Source: an uncultured candidate division Zixibacteria bacterium (lineage in GTDB: Bacteria; Zixibacteria; MSB-5A5; GN15; FEB-12). Taken from it: a stretch of 20,242 nt of DNA. The notes under the pieces were generated by a model that was not told the origin of the DNA, ran no database searches, and saw only the letters and a list, made by a program, of their open reading frames with translations. Shown here in pieces: positions 8,595 to 16,168 of this stretch (position 1 is the first letter of the stretch; each line of letters starts with the position of its first letter). The position numbers and the translations under genes were made by a program. Location of the stretch: NCBI GenBank assembly GCA_913009765.1, contig CAJVYT010000030.1, positions 1 through 20,242 of the forward strand, written 5' to 3'.

Positions 8595-10073
8595 ATGTAT
8601 GAAAAGTTCTACGGCCTTCGGGACAGACCATTTAACCTCACCTCTGACACCGGGTATCTTTACCTCGGCAGCTACCACAAAGAAGCCCTCGACTTCCTTT
8701 CATCCGGCATCAGGAAAAATTACAATCTCATTGTCTTAACCGGGGATATCGGCTCCGGGAAAACAGTTGTGCTGAGAAGCTTTGTTAAAGGCGTGGGTCC
8801 GGCATTTGAAGTGATACAGGTTTTTTACCCGGCTGATTCATGTGTTCAGCTTCTACAGATGATTCTCCTGAGTCTGGGTGTCAAGTCAATCCAGGGTGAT
8901 CTTAATGCCTTGCGTGAAGAATTGAAAGGCCGTTTAAAAAAACTGCACTCTGCTAAAAAGAGGCCTCTCCTGGTGGTTGATGAGGCCCAGAACCTGGATG
9001 GGGATACTATCGAAGAAACATTCCGGCTCTCCGAGCTTAAGTACAAAGGCAAGCGCCTTCTGAATGTTATTCTTACAGGACTGCCGAAATTGCAGAGCAA
9101 GCTTTCCTCACTTCACCATATCAAGCTTCAAACTGACGCAATCTATCATCTGAAGAGTCTTCCAAAAGAAGAGGTCCCTGAATATATTCAGTATCGTCTA
9201 TCTACTGCCGGCCTTTCTGACCCGGTAGTATTTCCCGGCGAGGTAATTAAAGTGATCGGCCTTTTTTCAGGGGGGACGCCAAGACTCATTAATACGGTTT
9301 GTGATGCCTTGCTTGTTCAGGGATACCTTGCAAATGAGAAAATAATTACACCTTCCATCCTTAAAGAAGCTCTTGACCATTTGCCTTATGATGCAGTGCC
9401 GGGTCATCCTGAAGCAGAACCCGCGACTGCTGCGCTCATTAGTAAGGCAGGTCACGGGAAAAACATAGTATCAGGGAAACAGGCAAAAAGGGTGAATTCG
9501 AAAAAGGCTGTTGTTGTATCGAAGCAGGATGAGAATGCGCTGGCTCAAGATGAAGGGCATAAGCCGGATAAACAGCTTTCCCTGAGGGTACTGGTTCTTG
9601 AAAAGAACAAGCGAATGAAAGTGCACCTCGATAATCAGTTTCAAAAATATGGATACAATTTCTTTATAACCAATAACCTTGAAGAGCTCTTTAAAACCCT
9701 TGAGCGGTCAAATGGACCGGAACTTGAGATTATAGTCGCAGACGCCGTTTCCTTTTTCCCCGGGGTGGGCAGGGAAGACCCGGCAGGTAAACGTGCCCTG
9801 GACAGTATACAGGCAGCTTATGCCTGTTCACCGATTATCATGACCTCTACCCTTCCGTTAACAGCAATACGGGCAAAACTTCTCAGGAGAGGAATCCCTT
9901 TTCTCCTGCAGAAACCGGACCTGGGTCTTCTTGACCTGTCTGAGGTTACAACCCGGTTCGATAGCTTTTTTGGCGAACTCCGAAATTGCCTCTCAAACAT
10001 ATATTCTCAGTTTAACGCATTTTATAACAGAATTATAAAGTTAACTTATGAAAATACCGATACAATAAAATAG
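8595..10073 (+). CDS. ExeA-like AAA+ ATPase with C-terminal receiver-like domain
   Basis: A 492-residue protein. It opens with the ExeA/GspA family head (MYEKFYGLRDRPFNLT). Walker A is GDIGSGKT (50-57), Walker B LLVVDEAQ (125-132), a sensor-like NVILTG (157-162), and a GGTPRLIN sensor-2 motif with R230. ExeA-type ATPases help assemble secretion or pilus complexes in the cell wall, but this protein has no membrane segment or peptidoglycan-binding domain. After a low-complexity linker (about 266-328) residues 331-460 resemble a response-regulator receiver: D383 at the phosphoacceptor position, PIIMTST (413-419), and K440-P441; the acidic pair at the first strand is replaced by E336-K337. Fusion of the two domains is unusual. 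First gene of a four-gene plus-strand cluster; next gene 52 bases on. Confidence 0.85.
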   Translation: MYEKFYGLRDRPFNLTSDTGYLYLGSYHKEALDFLSSGIRKNYNLIVLTGDIGSGKTVVLRSFVKGVGPAFEVIQVFYPADSCVQLLQMILLSLGVKSIQGDLNALREELKGRLKKLHSAKKRPLLVVDEAQNLDGDTIEETFRLSELKYKGKRLLNVILTGLPKLQSKLSSLHHIKLQTDAIYHLKSLPKEEVPEYIQYRLSTAGLSDPVVFPGEVIKVIGLFSGGTPRLINTVCDALLVQGYLANEKIITPSILKEALDHLPYDAVPGHPEAEPATAALISKAGHGKNIVSGKQAKRVNSKKAVVVSKQDENALAQDEGHKPDKQLSLRVLVLEKNKRMKVHLDNQFQKYGYNFFITNNLEELFKTLERSNGPELEIIVADAVSFFPGVGREDPAGKRALDSIQAAYACSPIIMTSTLPLTAIRAKLLRRGIPFLLQKPDLGLLDLSEVTTRFDSFFGELRNCLSNIYSQFNAFYNRIIKLTYENTDTIK

Positions 10074-10125
10074 GTTACTCAAAAATCGGGGTACACAGTA
10101 CATTATTAAGACACGGGGAGTTAAA

Positions 10126-11823
10126 ATGAGGGATAAACATAAGATCGGTGAACTTTTACTTGAGCTTAACGTTGTTACGCAAACAGAGCTTGATGAGGCC
10201 CTTGAAGAGCAGAAACGCACGGGTGAGAGGCTGGGCGCTACCCTTCTGAAGATGGACTTTATTTCCGAGGAGGACCTTGAACAACTGCTGAGCCGGCAGC
10301 TTGATGTTCCGTCGATCAATCTTGAAAATTATTCGCCTACCCCTGAATTAGTAGATATAATCCCTGAGAAAGTCATCAGAAAATACCTTGTCCTGCCCAT
10401 ATCCGTGGAGGGTAAAACGCTTACCGTAGCAACCGCAAGCCCGCGCGACCTGAGCATTCTGGATGACCTCGCTTACATTACAGGTCATAAGATCATTCCT
10501 GTAGTTGCATCAATCAGATCTCTTAACAGCAAGATCGGGGAATTGTTTGAAAAGGCGGTGAACTGGGAAGATGCGCTGAAGATACAAAAGGGAAGTGATC
10601 TTGAAATTATCAAAGCCGACCAGAGCGCTATTGACCAGGACCTTGAAAAGGCATTTCAACAGGCGGAAGATACAGTCGTGGTCAAGTTAGTTAATGCTAT
10701 TATCCTTGCGGCTATTGATAAGGAGGCCACCCACATCCATATAGAACCAAAGGAGGATTCATTTGAAATCTACCTGCGTATCAGCGGAAAACTGAGATTG
10801 CTGGTAAAGCCCCCGAAAAATTTCCTGCAGAATGTGGTGAACAGATTAAAGATCCTCAGTTCCATGGACATCCTGAACCGGCTGATTCCCTGTGAGGGAT
10901 ATTTCAGGGCCAGATCCATGAGGAAGTTTTACGATATAGATGTCGCCACCATCCCGTCGCTTCATGGAGAGAGGACGGTTCTGACCTTTCAGCAGCCTTT
11001 TTCAAAGGAGGAGCTGAAACTTGAAAAGCTCGGATTTACACCGGAAATGCTCCGGAGTTTCAAGGAATTGCTCCTGAATCCGAGGGGATTTATTCTGGTT
11101 ACAGGACAGACGGACAGCGGCAAGAGTTCCACTATTTATGCAGCCCTGAACCATATCAAGAATCCGGACAAATCGATTTTCACGTTTGAAAGAACAATCA
11201 AAAACAAGCTTCTCGGTATCAGCCAGGGCCAACCCAATGAAAAAGCGGGATACAGCTACGAGAAGGGGCTCCATTTTTTGCTCAGGCAGGATATAGATGT
11301 ACTAATGGTGGGAGAAATGATGACAAGGGATGCAATCGTCTCTACCCTCCTCGCATCTCTTTCAAAGACCCTCATCCTCGGCAGATTTTTGTCTAATGAT
11401 ACCATTGGCGCAATTGCCATGATGCTCGAAATGGATGTGCCTCCATTCATGCTTTTTTCCGCGCTCACCGCGATCCTCGGTCAGCGTCTGGTCCGGAAGC
11501 TCTGCCAGGAATGTATTGAAGATTATGAGCCGCCCCGTGATCTTGCAGAGGAAATCCGGGCTGTTACAGGCAAAGAGCATCCCAGGCTCTTCCGGTCCGC
11601 AGGATGTCCAGCCTGCAGCCATACAGGGTATAACAACAGGATAGGCATATTTGAGCTTGTAGTTCCCTCAGCGGAATTTCGCGACGCTGTTTTTGCCAGG
11701 GCATCCCTGAATGAACTCAAACAGGTTGCTGAAAAAATCGGATATCGCACATTCCGCCACGATGGGCTTATCAAAGCATCCGAGGGGCTGACGAGTTACG
11801 AAGAGATCGTCAGCACTGTCTGA
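10126..11823 (+). CDS. GspE/PilB-like ATPase with degenerate catalytic boxes
   Basis: A 565-residue protein with the full GspE/PilB layout: an N-terminal MshEN-type domain (about 5-145), an N2-like domain with HIHIEPKED (203-211), and a C-terminal ATPase core. Walker A is GQTDSGKS (327-334), still compatible with nucleotide binding. The Asp box (usually I-E-D-P-V-E) reads FERTI (354-358), Walker B keeps VGE (395-397) but the following I-R-D is M-M-T, and the His box has no His (SKTLILGRFLSND, 412-425). Conserved arginines of the ring interface are also replaced (DIDVATIP, VLTFQ). The four zinc-type cysteines remain (460, 463, 494, 497). So the fold is intact but the hydrolysis machinery is probably weak or lost. 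GGGGAG lies 5 bases before the ATG. Neighbours suggest an envelope or pilus-like complex. Confidence 0.85.
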   Translation: MRDKHKIGELLLELNVVTQTELDEALEEQKRTGERLGATLLKMDFISEEDLEQLLSRQLDVPSINLENYSPTPELVDIIPEKVIRKYLVLPISVEGKTLTVATASPRDLSILDDLAYITGHKIIPVVASIRSLNSKIGELFEKAVNWEDALKIQKGSDLEIIKADQSAIDQDLEKAFQQAEDTVVVKLVNAIILAAIDKEATHIHIEPKEDSFEIYLRISGKLRLLVKPPKNFLQNVVNRLKILSSMDILNRLIPCEGYFRARSMRKFYDIDVATIPSLHGERTVLTFQQPFSKEELKLEKLGFTPEMLRSFKELLLNPRGFILVTGQTDSGKSSTIYAALNHIKNPDKSIFTFERTIKNKLLGISQGQPNEKAGYSYEKGLHFLLRQDIDVLMVGEMMTRDAIVSTLLASLSKTLILGRFLSNDTIGAIAMMLEMDVPPFMLFSALTAILGQRLVRKLCQECIEDYEPPRDLAEEIRAVTGKEHPRLFRSAGCPACSHTGYNNRIGIFELVVPSAEFRDAVFARASLNELKQVAEKIGYRTFRHDGLIKASEGLTSYEEIVSTV

Positions 11824-11939
11824 GTTATAAAAGTGCAGAGCTGTTTCCGGCTTAATACCCGGAGGTTCTGGCTGAAGTTTTACAGCAGTTGAAATATTTC
11901 AAGGTTTTTTGGTAAGTTAGCGTATCGGGAGGCTGTTAT

Positions 11940-12782
11940 TTGATCAATAATCTATCATCAGGTTCATACCCTGAAGACCGGACCGGAAAACATATTCGCC
12001 TTAATAATTTTTTTCCACGGGCTGCTCCGGCTCTTGCCTCTGTTTTATGCCTTTTGTTCTCTGTTCTGTTTTTTTCCGCATGCGCCACTATTCCTGATCC
12101 GGAAGACATAAAAAAAGCAGATGCCTACAACAAGCTGGGATCATCCTATTTAAACAACGGGCAACTCAATGAGGCATTTGTAAAATTCCAGATAGCCCTC
12201 GACCTGGACCCCAAAAACAAAGAGACACTGAACTATCTCGGGTATATCAGCGCAAGATTCAAAAAATATGATGACGCTGTCTCTTATTACGAGAGGGCTA
12301 TATCAGTAGATCCGAACTACTCGGATGCGATAAATAATCTTGGAGTGACTTATGCAGAGCTTGAGGACTGGGATAAGGCAATTCAACACTTTAAAGACGC
12401 ACTAAACAATCCGATGTACCGCACACCTGACTGGGCATATTCAAACCTGGGTTATGCGTATTACAAACAGGGCAATTATACGGAGGCGGAAAATGCCCTC
12501 AGAGAAGCCCTTGTAAGAAATCCTGTTTTCCCCGGCGCCATGTACATTCTCGGACTCGTTTATACGGAACGCGGCAATGAGAAGGCTGCAATAAAAGAGT
12601 TTAAAAAGGCAATCGGGATATTACCGGATTACATGGATGCCCACTGGGAACTTGCCAATGCCTATTTGAGATTGGGTGAGAAAGCCAGGGCGCTGAAACA
12701 TTTCAGGGTAGTAGCGGAAAAAGATGAAAACACTGCAAGAAGCAGAGATGCATCGGACTACATTGAGCGTCTTAAGTATTAA
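11940..12782 (+). CDS. TPR lipoprotein (PilF/PilW-like)
   Basis: A 280-residue protein exported by a lipoprotein signal: an N-terminal positive region, a hydrophobic stretch (about 29-44), and the lipobox FSAC with Cys48 as the lipidated residue. The mature part is six consecutive tetratricopeptide repeats (about 58-278), each with the usual G/A-x-x-Y and P-x-Y/N endings, a protein-docking scaffold. Architecture matches PilF/PilW-type pilotins that help type IV pilus secretin assembly, though TPR repeats alone do not prove this. The start is TTG at 11940, chosen because GGGAGG lies 7 bases upstream; the next ATG would cut into the repeats. Its stop codon directly abuts the ATG of the following gene, so the two are probably co-translated. 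Confidence 0.8.
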   Translation: MINNLSSGSYPEDRTGKHIRLNNFFPRAAPALASVLCLLFSVLFFSACATIPDPEDIKKADAYNKLGSSYLNNGQLNEAFVKFQIALDLDPKNKETLNYLGYISARFKKYDDAVSYYERAISVDPNYSDAINNLGVTYAELEDWDKAIQHFKDALNNPMYRTPDWAYSNLGYAYYKQGNYTEAENALREALVRNPVFPGAMYILGLVYTERGNEKAAIKEFKKAIGILPDYMDAHWELANAYLRLGEKARALKHFRVVAEKDENTARSRDASDYIERLKY

Positions 12783-13439
12783 ATGGATACACCTGGCAAG
12801 GCATTAAAGGCAGAGAGGAAAAGACAGAAAAAATCCTTAAGATATTTTGCAGTAAGATTAAAGATAAACATCGAATACTTAAAAGCAATTGAAGACGATA
12901 ACTATTCATTGCTTCCTGCAGACATATTTACAAAAGCTTACCTGCGCCTTTATGCTGAGGCCCTCGGACTTGAAAACGATTACATCCTGAGTTTATATAA
13001 AGGCCGGAGCGAGGCGGAGATTGTTGAAATCCCGGCGCCTTCCAGAAGCAAATTTGTATTCCCTCTCAAGCCTGTATTAATTATTTTTTTTCTTGTCCTG
13101 ATTATCATATCTGTAACAGTGCTCATGAAGTCCGGAGAACAGAAACCTGCCGAAGAATTTGTCAATAAAGCAGGGGAGCAGGAAATTCTCAAAGAAGAGA
13201 AGCCGGGAACACTCTCTCTCAAAATAACTGCCACGGAAATTACCTGGGTGTCTGTGAGTATTGACGGGGGCAAGCCCAAAGAGTGGCTTCTGAGGGCAGG
13301 GGAGACAGTAACGTTAACTGCGATGGAAAAGTTTGCTGTTAAGGTAGGCAATGCAGGCGGCACAAGACTTACGCTTAATGGTGAGGAGCTTGGAGTTCTC
13401 GGGCCGCACGGGAAAATTGCCGACATTGTTTTGCCTTAA
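12783..13439 (+). CDS. RodZ-like HTH membrane protein
   Basis: A 218-residue protein with the RodZ layout: a cytoplasmic helix-turn-helix domain (about 5-72, including LKAIEDDNYSLLP and FTKAYLRLYAEALGL), a basic juxtamembrane patch, one membrane helix (about 96-115), and an outer C-terminal beta domain of the DUF4115 type (about 142-214). RodZ proteins link MreB filaments to the elongation machinery; shorter homologues such as this one are also found beside pilus and secretion genes. The ATG follows the TPR stop codon with no gap. It is the last gene of the cluster. No clear terminator follows it. Confidence 0.8.
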   Translation: MDTPGKALKAERKRQKKSLRYFAVRLKINIEYLKAIEDDNYSLLPADIFTKAYLRLYAEALGLENDYILSLYKGRSEAEIVEIPAPSRSKFVFPLKPVLIIFFLVLIIISVTVLMKSGEQKPAEEFVNKAGEQEILKEEKPGTLSLKITATEITWVSVSIDGGKPKEWLLRAGETVTLTAMEKFAVKVGNAGGTRLTLNGEELGVLGPHGKIADIVLP

Positions 13440-13637
13440 AATTTGGTTGTTAAGACTTGAACTTCTGCCTTTTCTTCGTGCAGTAAGCAAGGCATCTGCA
13501 AGATTGAAAAAAAAAGATGGCAAGCAACAAAAAACTTTTTAAACTTGTCAACGAAGTTATTTCAAATGTCAGGACACCACTCCCATAATCTGAAGCAATT
13601 CGGAGCAACGCATGAGGCGAAAATGATATGACTGTTG

Positions 13638-13646
13638 TGATATAAT
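13638..13646 (+). promoter_or_regulatory. Predicted extended -10 promoter
   Basis: TGA-TATAAT, an extended -10 element with a perfect hexamer at 13641-13646, 47 bases before the TTG of the 55-aa gene. No good -35 hexamer is present 17 bases upstream. Confidence 0.4.
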
Positions 13647-13693
13647 TCATCAGCGGCTACATAAAAGGTTCGGGAAAGCATCGGAGAGACATT

Positions 13694-13861
13694 TTGGCAA
13701 AATCAAAGATTATGCAGGAGAGCAGGAAAAGCGAGTCCGGGGCCATCGGGAAGCTCACTCCGGCTGAGAGACTTCAAATTGCGTGTGAGCTTTCCGACGT
13801 GTGCCGTGAACTGGAAAAGGCAGGGAAAAAGGCCTGGCGTGGGACTGGACGAAAGCCTTAA
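13694..13861 (+). CDS. Small 55-aa protein upstream of nucleotidyltransferase
   Basis: A frame starting with TTG at 13694, with GGAGAG about 6-7 bases upstream. The product (KSKIMQESRKSESG..., then LTPAERLQIACELSDVCREL) is mostly helical and charged. Small proteins with this kind of TPAERL...ELSD segment are often found just upstream of AbiEii-type nucleotidyltransferases, where an antitoxin or accessory role is possible but unproven. It overlaps the next frame by 23 bases if that gene starts at the GTG at 13839. The C-terminus (WRGTGRKP) could be a frame-shifted end, since the downstream partner is itself damaged. Confidence 0.5.
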   Translation: MAKSKIMQESRKSESGAIGKLTPAERLQIACELSDVCRELEKAGKKAWRGTGRKP

Positions 13862-14183
13862 AGAAATTGCAGGCATCATGAACAGGCTCTCGGCCCGGGG
13901 GGTAACAAAAGGATATGCCCTCATAGGAGGCCTGTCTGTCTCGGTATGGAAGACGCCGAGGGGCACCCGTGACATAGACCTTCTGGTATCATTGGACTCA
14001 ACAGAACATATCGATAAATTCTGCAAGGCTCTCGAAACCGAAGGGCTTGCCCCTGATATCCTTACAGGAGGTCTTGGTGACCCGGTTCCCTATCTTGTAA
14101 AGGTATCACATAAAGGCATACCCGTTGATATGACCGGGTTTGACTATGGATATTCATCTTTTCTTCCCTTAATGTTTCAATGA
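13839..14183 (+). pseudogene. AbiEii-like nucleotidyltransferase, 3'-truncated
   Basis: From the GTG at 13839 the product is 114 residues and shows the nucleotidyltransferase core: ALIGGLSVSVW (G30-G31) followed by RGTRDIDLLV with D45 and D47 as metal ligands. Family members (type IV toxin-like AbiEii and related MNT-type enzymes) are about 180-300 residues and continue after the GIPVDM segment with a helical domain and a conserved DLIVLK-type stretch. Here the frame ends at MFQ shortly after GIPVDMTGFDYG, and I found no continuation in the other plus-strand frames, so this looks like a deletion, not a simple frameshift. An earlier in-frame ATG at 13779 would sit inside the 55-aa gene and its extra residues do not look like the family. 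Confidence 0.65.
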
Positions 14184-14403
14184 CATTTTTTATGTGATGG
14201 ATGGGGCAGCTCATTTTGTAAAATGTGTAGACGCGCCCCACGGATGACGTGTTACAACACCATTTCATTGGTTACAGATAATCTATTGGAAAAGTTTAAT
14301 GTTTATCGAGTCAGCTTGGAAATCTAATGAAAAATGCATTTGAGCAACAGCCCGTGTACAGGCGACCCCACAAATGAAAAAGCTGAGAAAATATTGATAC
14401 ACT

Positions 14404-14808
14404 TTATTCAGCGACGAATTCTTCCAATGACAACGCGGTACCATGGAATGCTTTCAGGACTTTTTTGTCGGATGTCACCAGCGGGACTTTTAAGTCTAAA
14501 GCTAAAGCGACAAATTCACAATCATAGGCTGAGCACCCACTCAATGCAGCTAAACTCAAAACCTGGGCTGAAGCTATATCGTATTCCCCGCCATTCATAA
14601 GAGCTTCAGCTTCGTGCATGATTTTGAGTGAATCATCAAGTTTAAGTATTTTATTGTGTGTGTAGTAAGCGAGAATGTTCCTGAATTCACTCCGCCAAAG
14701 GACGGGGGCCACCCATTCAGGTTCTTTTGTAAGCGCCTGTTCTGATTGTTTGGTTTTTTCGCCCGGAAGATATAAATATGCAAGGATATTGGTATCGACT
14801 ACGATCAT
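14404..14808 (-). CDS. PIN-domain toxin, VapC/FitB type
   Basis: A 134-residue PIN-domain protein, the expected length for VapC toxins, which are Mg-dependent ribonucleases acting on tRNA or rRNA. The acidic centre is visible: MIVVDTNILAY with D5, LWRSEFRNIL with E41, and SAYDCEFVALA with D95; a last acidic residue may be SD (113-114) in VTSDKKVL. The start codon overlaps the antitoxin stop by 4 bases (ATGA), the usual translational coupling of these pairs. It appears complete. Confidence 0.85.
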   Translation of the reverse strand: MIVVDTNILAYLYLPGEKTKQSEQALTKEPEWVAPVLWRSEFRNILAYYTHNKILKLDDSLKIMHEAEALMNGGEYDIASAQVLSLAALSGCSAYDCEFVALALDLKVPLVTSDKKVLKAFHGTALSLEEFVAE

Positions 14809-15047
14809 GGGCGACCGGCATTTTTGACTTTTGTGATTTCTTTTTCCGTAAACAAATGACCGGCTGTCTTCTTGCGCAAAGCGCTTGCAGCAGCAATAAT
14901 TTTTTCAGGATAAATCTTGCGGTCTCTAAGCGCTTTTTCAATACAAGTGATTATCTCACTGTTGATGCTGCGCCGGTTTGTTTTTGCTGACTGCCTGATT
15001 TGATCATATAATTCATCCGGGATGTTTTTAAGTGTTACAGTTGCCAT
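14805..15047 (-). CDS. Ribbon-helix-helix antitoxin, FitA/VapB type
   Basis: An 80-residue protein with a typical FitA/Arc-like DNA-binding head (MATVTLKNIPDELYDQIRQS and RRSINSEIITCIEKAL) followed by a C-terminal tail (about 45-80) that would wrap the PIN toxin. The start at 15047 is chosen over upstream frames because GGAGG lies 5 bases before it and the protein begins exactly at the RHH strand. RHH antitoxins bind palindromic operators and repress their own operon; a matching palindrome overlaps the promoter just upstream. It overlaps the toxin gene by 4 bases. Confidence 0.85.
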   Translation of the reverse strand: MATVTLKNIPDELYDQIRQSAKTNRRSINSEIITCIEKALRDRKIYPEKIIAAASALRKKTAGHLFTEKEITKVKNAGRP

Positions 15048-15062
15048 TGCTCCTCCAAAATG

Positions 15063-15088
15063 GTTCCAATATGATTTCATTATGGAAC
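15063..15088. promoter_or_regulatory. Palindromic operator of the toxin-antitoxin operon
   Basis: Two 12-base arms, GTTCCAATATGA and TCATTATGGAAC, separated by TT, matching as inverted repeats at 10 of 12 positions. It begins 16 bases upstream of the antitoxin ATG and covers the -10 hexamer, as expected for autorepression by the RHH antitoxin. Confidence 0.65.
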
Positions 15089-15107
15089 AATTAACTGCTT
15101 TTGTCAA
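15079..15107 (-). promoter_or_regulatory. Predicted promoter of the toxin-antitoxin operon
   Basis: On the minus strand: perfect -35 TTGACA (15102-15107), 17-base spacer, -10 CATAAT (15079-15084, 5 of 6). The -10 lies inside the palindrome at 15063-15088. Confidence 0.65.
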
Positions 15108-15122
15108 TATGGAAGATAGCTT

Positions 15123-15947
15123 ATGAGTAGGGTCGTGTCTACATATTTTGCATATTTTGAAAAAATCCCGGACAATCAGATTACTGTATATCAGACACCT
15201 GATGGGGGAATTAATATAGAAGTGCTGTACGCCAATGAAAACATCTGGTTGCCTCAAAAACGAATGGCGAAACTGTTTGGGTGTAGCGCGGACAACATTT
15301 CTTTGCATCTGAAAAATATATATAAAGAGAAAGAACTCGATGAATCTTCAACTGCCGAGGTTTTCTCGGTAGTTCAAATTGAAGGGAAAAGGGAGGTTGC
15401 CCGTAATGTGACCTGTTATTCTCTATAGGCAATTATTGCTGTAGGGTACAGAGTGAATTCGGTGCGTGGCACACAATTTCGGCAATGGGCCATTACAATT
15501 CTCCAGAAATATATACACAAAGGTTTCGCCATCGACAGCGACCGCTTTAAATACGGTTCCCGATTCAGCGCCCGGTTTTTCGATGATTTGCTTGAAGAAA
15601 TCAGGGATATCCGCGCAAGCGAAAGAATGGCGTATCAAAAAATTACAGATATTTATGCAACTTCAATTGATTATTCTGCTAAGGCAGAAGATACAAAAAT
15701 GTTTTTTGCCACAGTTCAAAACAAACTGCACTTTGCCATTACCGGGCAGACTGCCGCTGAAATTGTCGCCAAACGGGCAGATAGCGCTAAACCTAATATG
15801 GGATTAACATCATGGCGAAAAGGGCCCAAAGGTAAAGTTATGCCAAGTGACGTTTCCACTGCTAAAAATTATTTAAACAAACCGGAGCTCGATCATCTAA
15901 ACCGCATCGTCACAATGTATCTGGATTTTGCGGATGTCGGTGTCTGA
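15123..15947 (+). pseudogene. RhuM-family protein gene, broken by TAG and truncated
   Basis: One continuous RhuM-family reading frame interrupted by a single TAG at 15426-15428. Before it: the N-terminal domain with ITVYQTPDGGINIEVLY, ENIWLPQKRMAKLFGCS and KNIYKEKELDE. After it, in the same frame: AIIAVGYRVNSVRGTQFRQW and the long C-terminal region to MYLDFAD. RhuM proteins normally have Asp at the stop position (LDAIIAVGYRVNS), so one codon changed. The 3' end is also lost: after LDFAD the frame ends in VGV at a GGTGTCTGACCCC sequence, about 60-70 residues short of the usual end. RhuM proteins are linked to Salmonella pathogenicity islands and phage-defence loci; their activity is unclear. 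Confidence 0.8.
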
Positions 15948-15992
15948 CCCCACGGACTTTCAAGACCCCTTGTTGTTCTCTGCCCGGGAATT

Positions 15993-16009
15993 GATTTTAG
16001 ACTAAAATC
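15993..16009. repeat. Small palindrome
   Basis: GATTTTA, GAC, TAAAATC: a perfect 7-bp stem with a 3-base loop in the gap between the RhuM remnant and the peptidase-like gene. No T-run follows, so it is not clearly a terminator. Confidence 0.45.
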
Positions 16010-16112
16010 TGCGATCTTCTTTTAGTTCTTATTGGTGGATAGTTAAAATGGCAATCTGTGGGTGGGAATAATGCAAGAAACAAGACTTTGCATAATAGTC
16101 CCATTTTTTATC

Positions 16113-16141
16113 TTGAAAAATAATTAGGTTGCAGGTATATT
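16113..16141 (+). promoter_or_regulatory. Predicted sigma70-type promoter of the peptidase-like gene
   Basis: -35 TTGAAA (16113-16118, 5 of 6), 17-base spacer, -10 TATATT (16136-16141, 5 of 6). It would give a leader of only about 20 bases before the ATG at 16169. Confidence 0.55.
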
Positions 16142-16168
16142 GAGGTATTCCAGACATTTCAAACAGTT

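Noticed and set aside
10126..11823. Ordinary type II secretion/pilus motor ATPase
   Set aside because: Asp box, His box and several arginines are replaced, and no pseudopilin or platform gene is nearby.
15426..15428. TAG in the RhuM gene as recoding (readthrough or pyrrolysine)
   Set aside because: The gene is also truncated at its 3' end, and no recoding element or related machinery is visible; decay is simpler.
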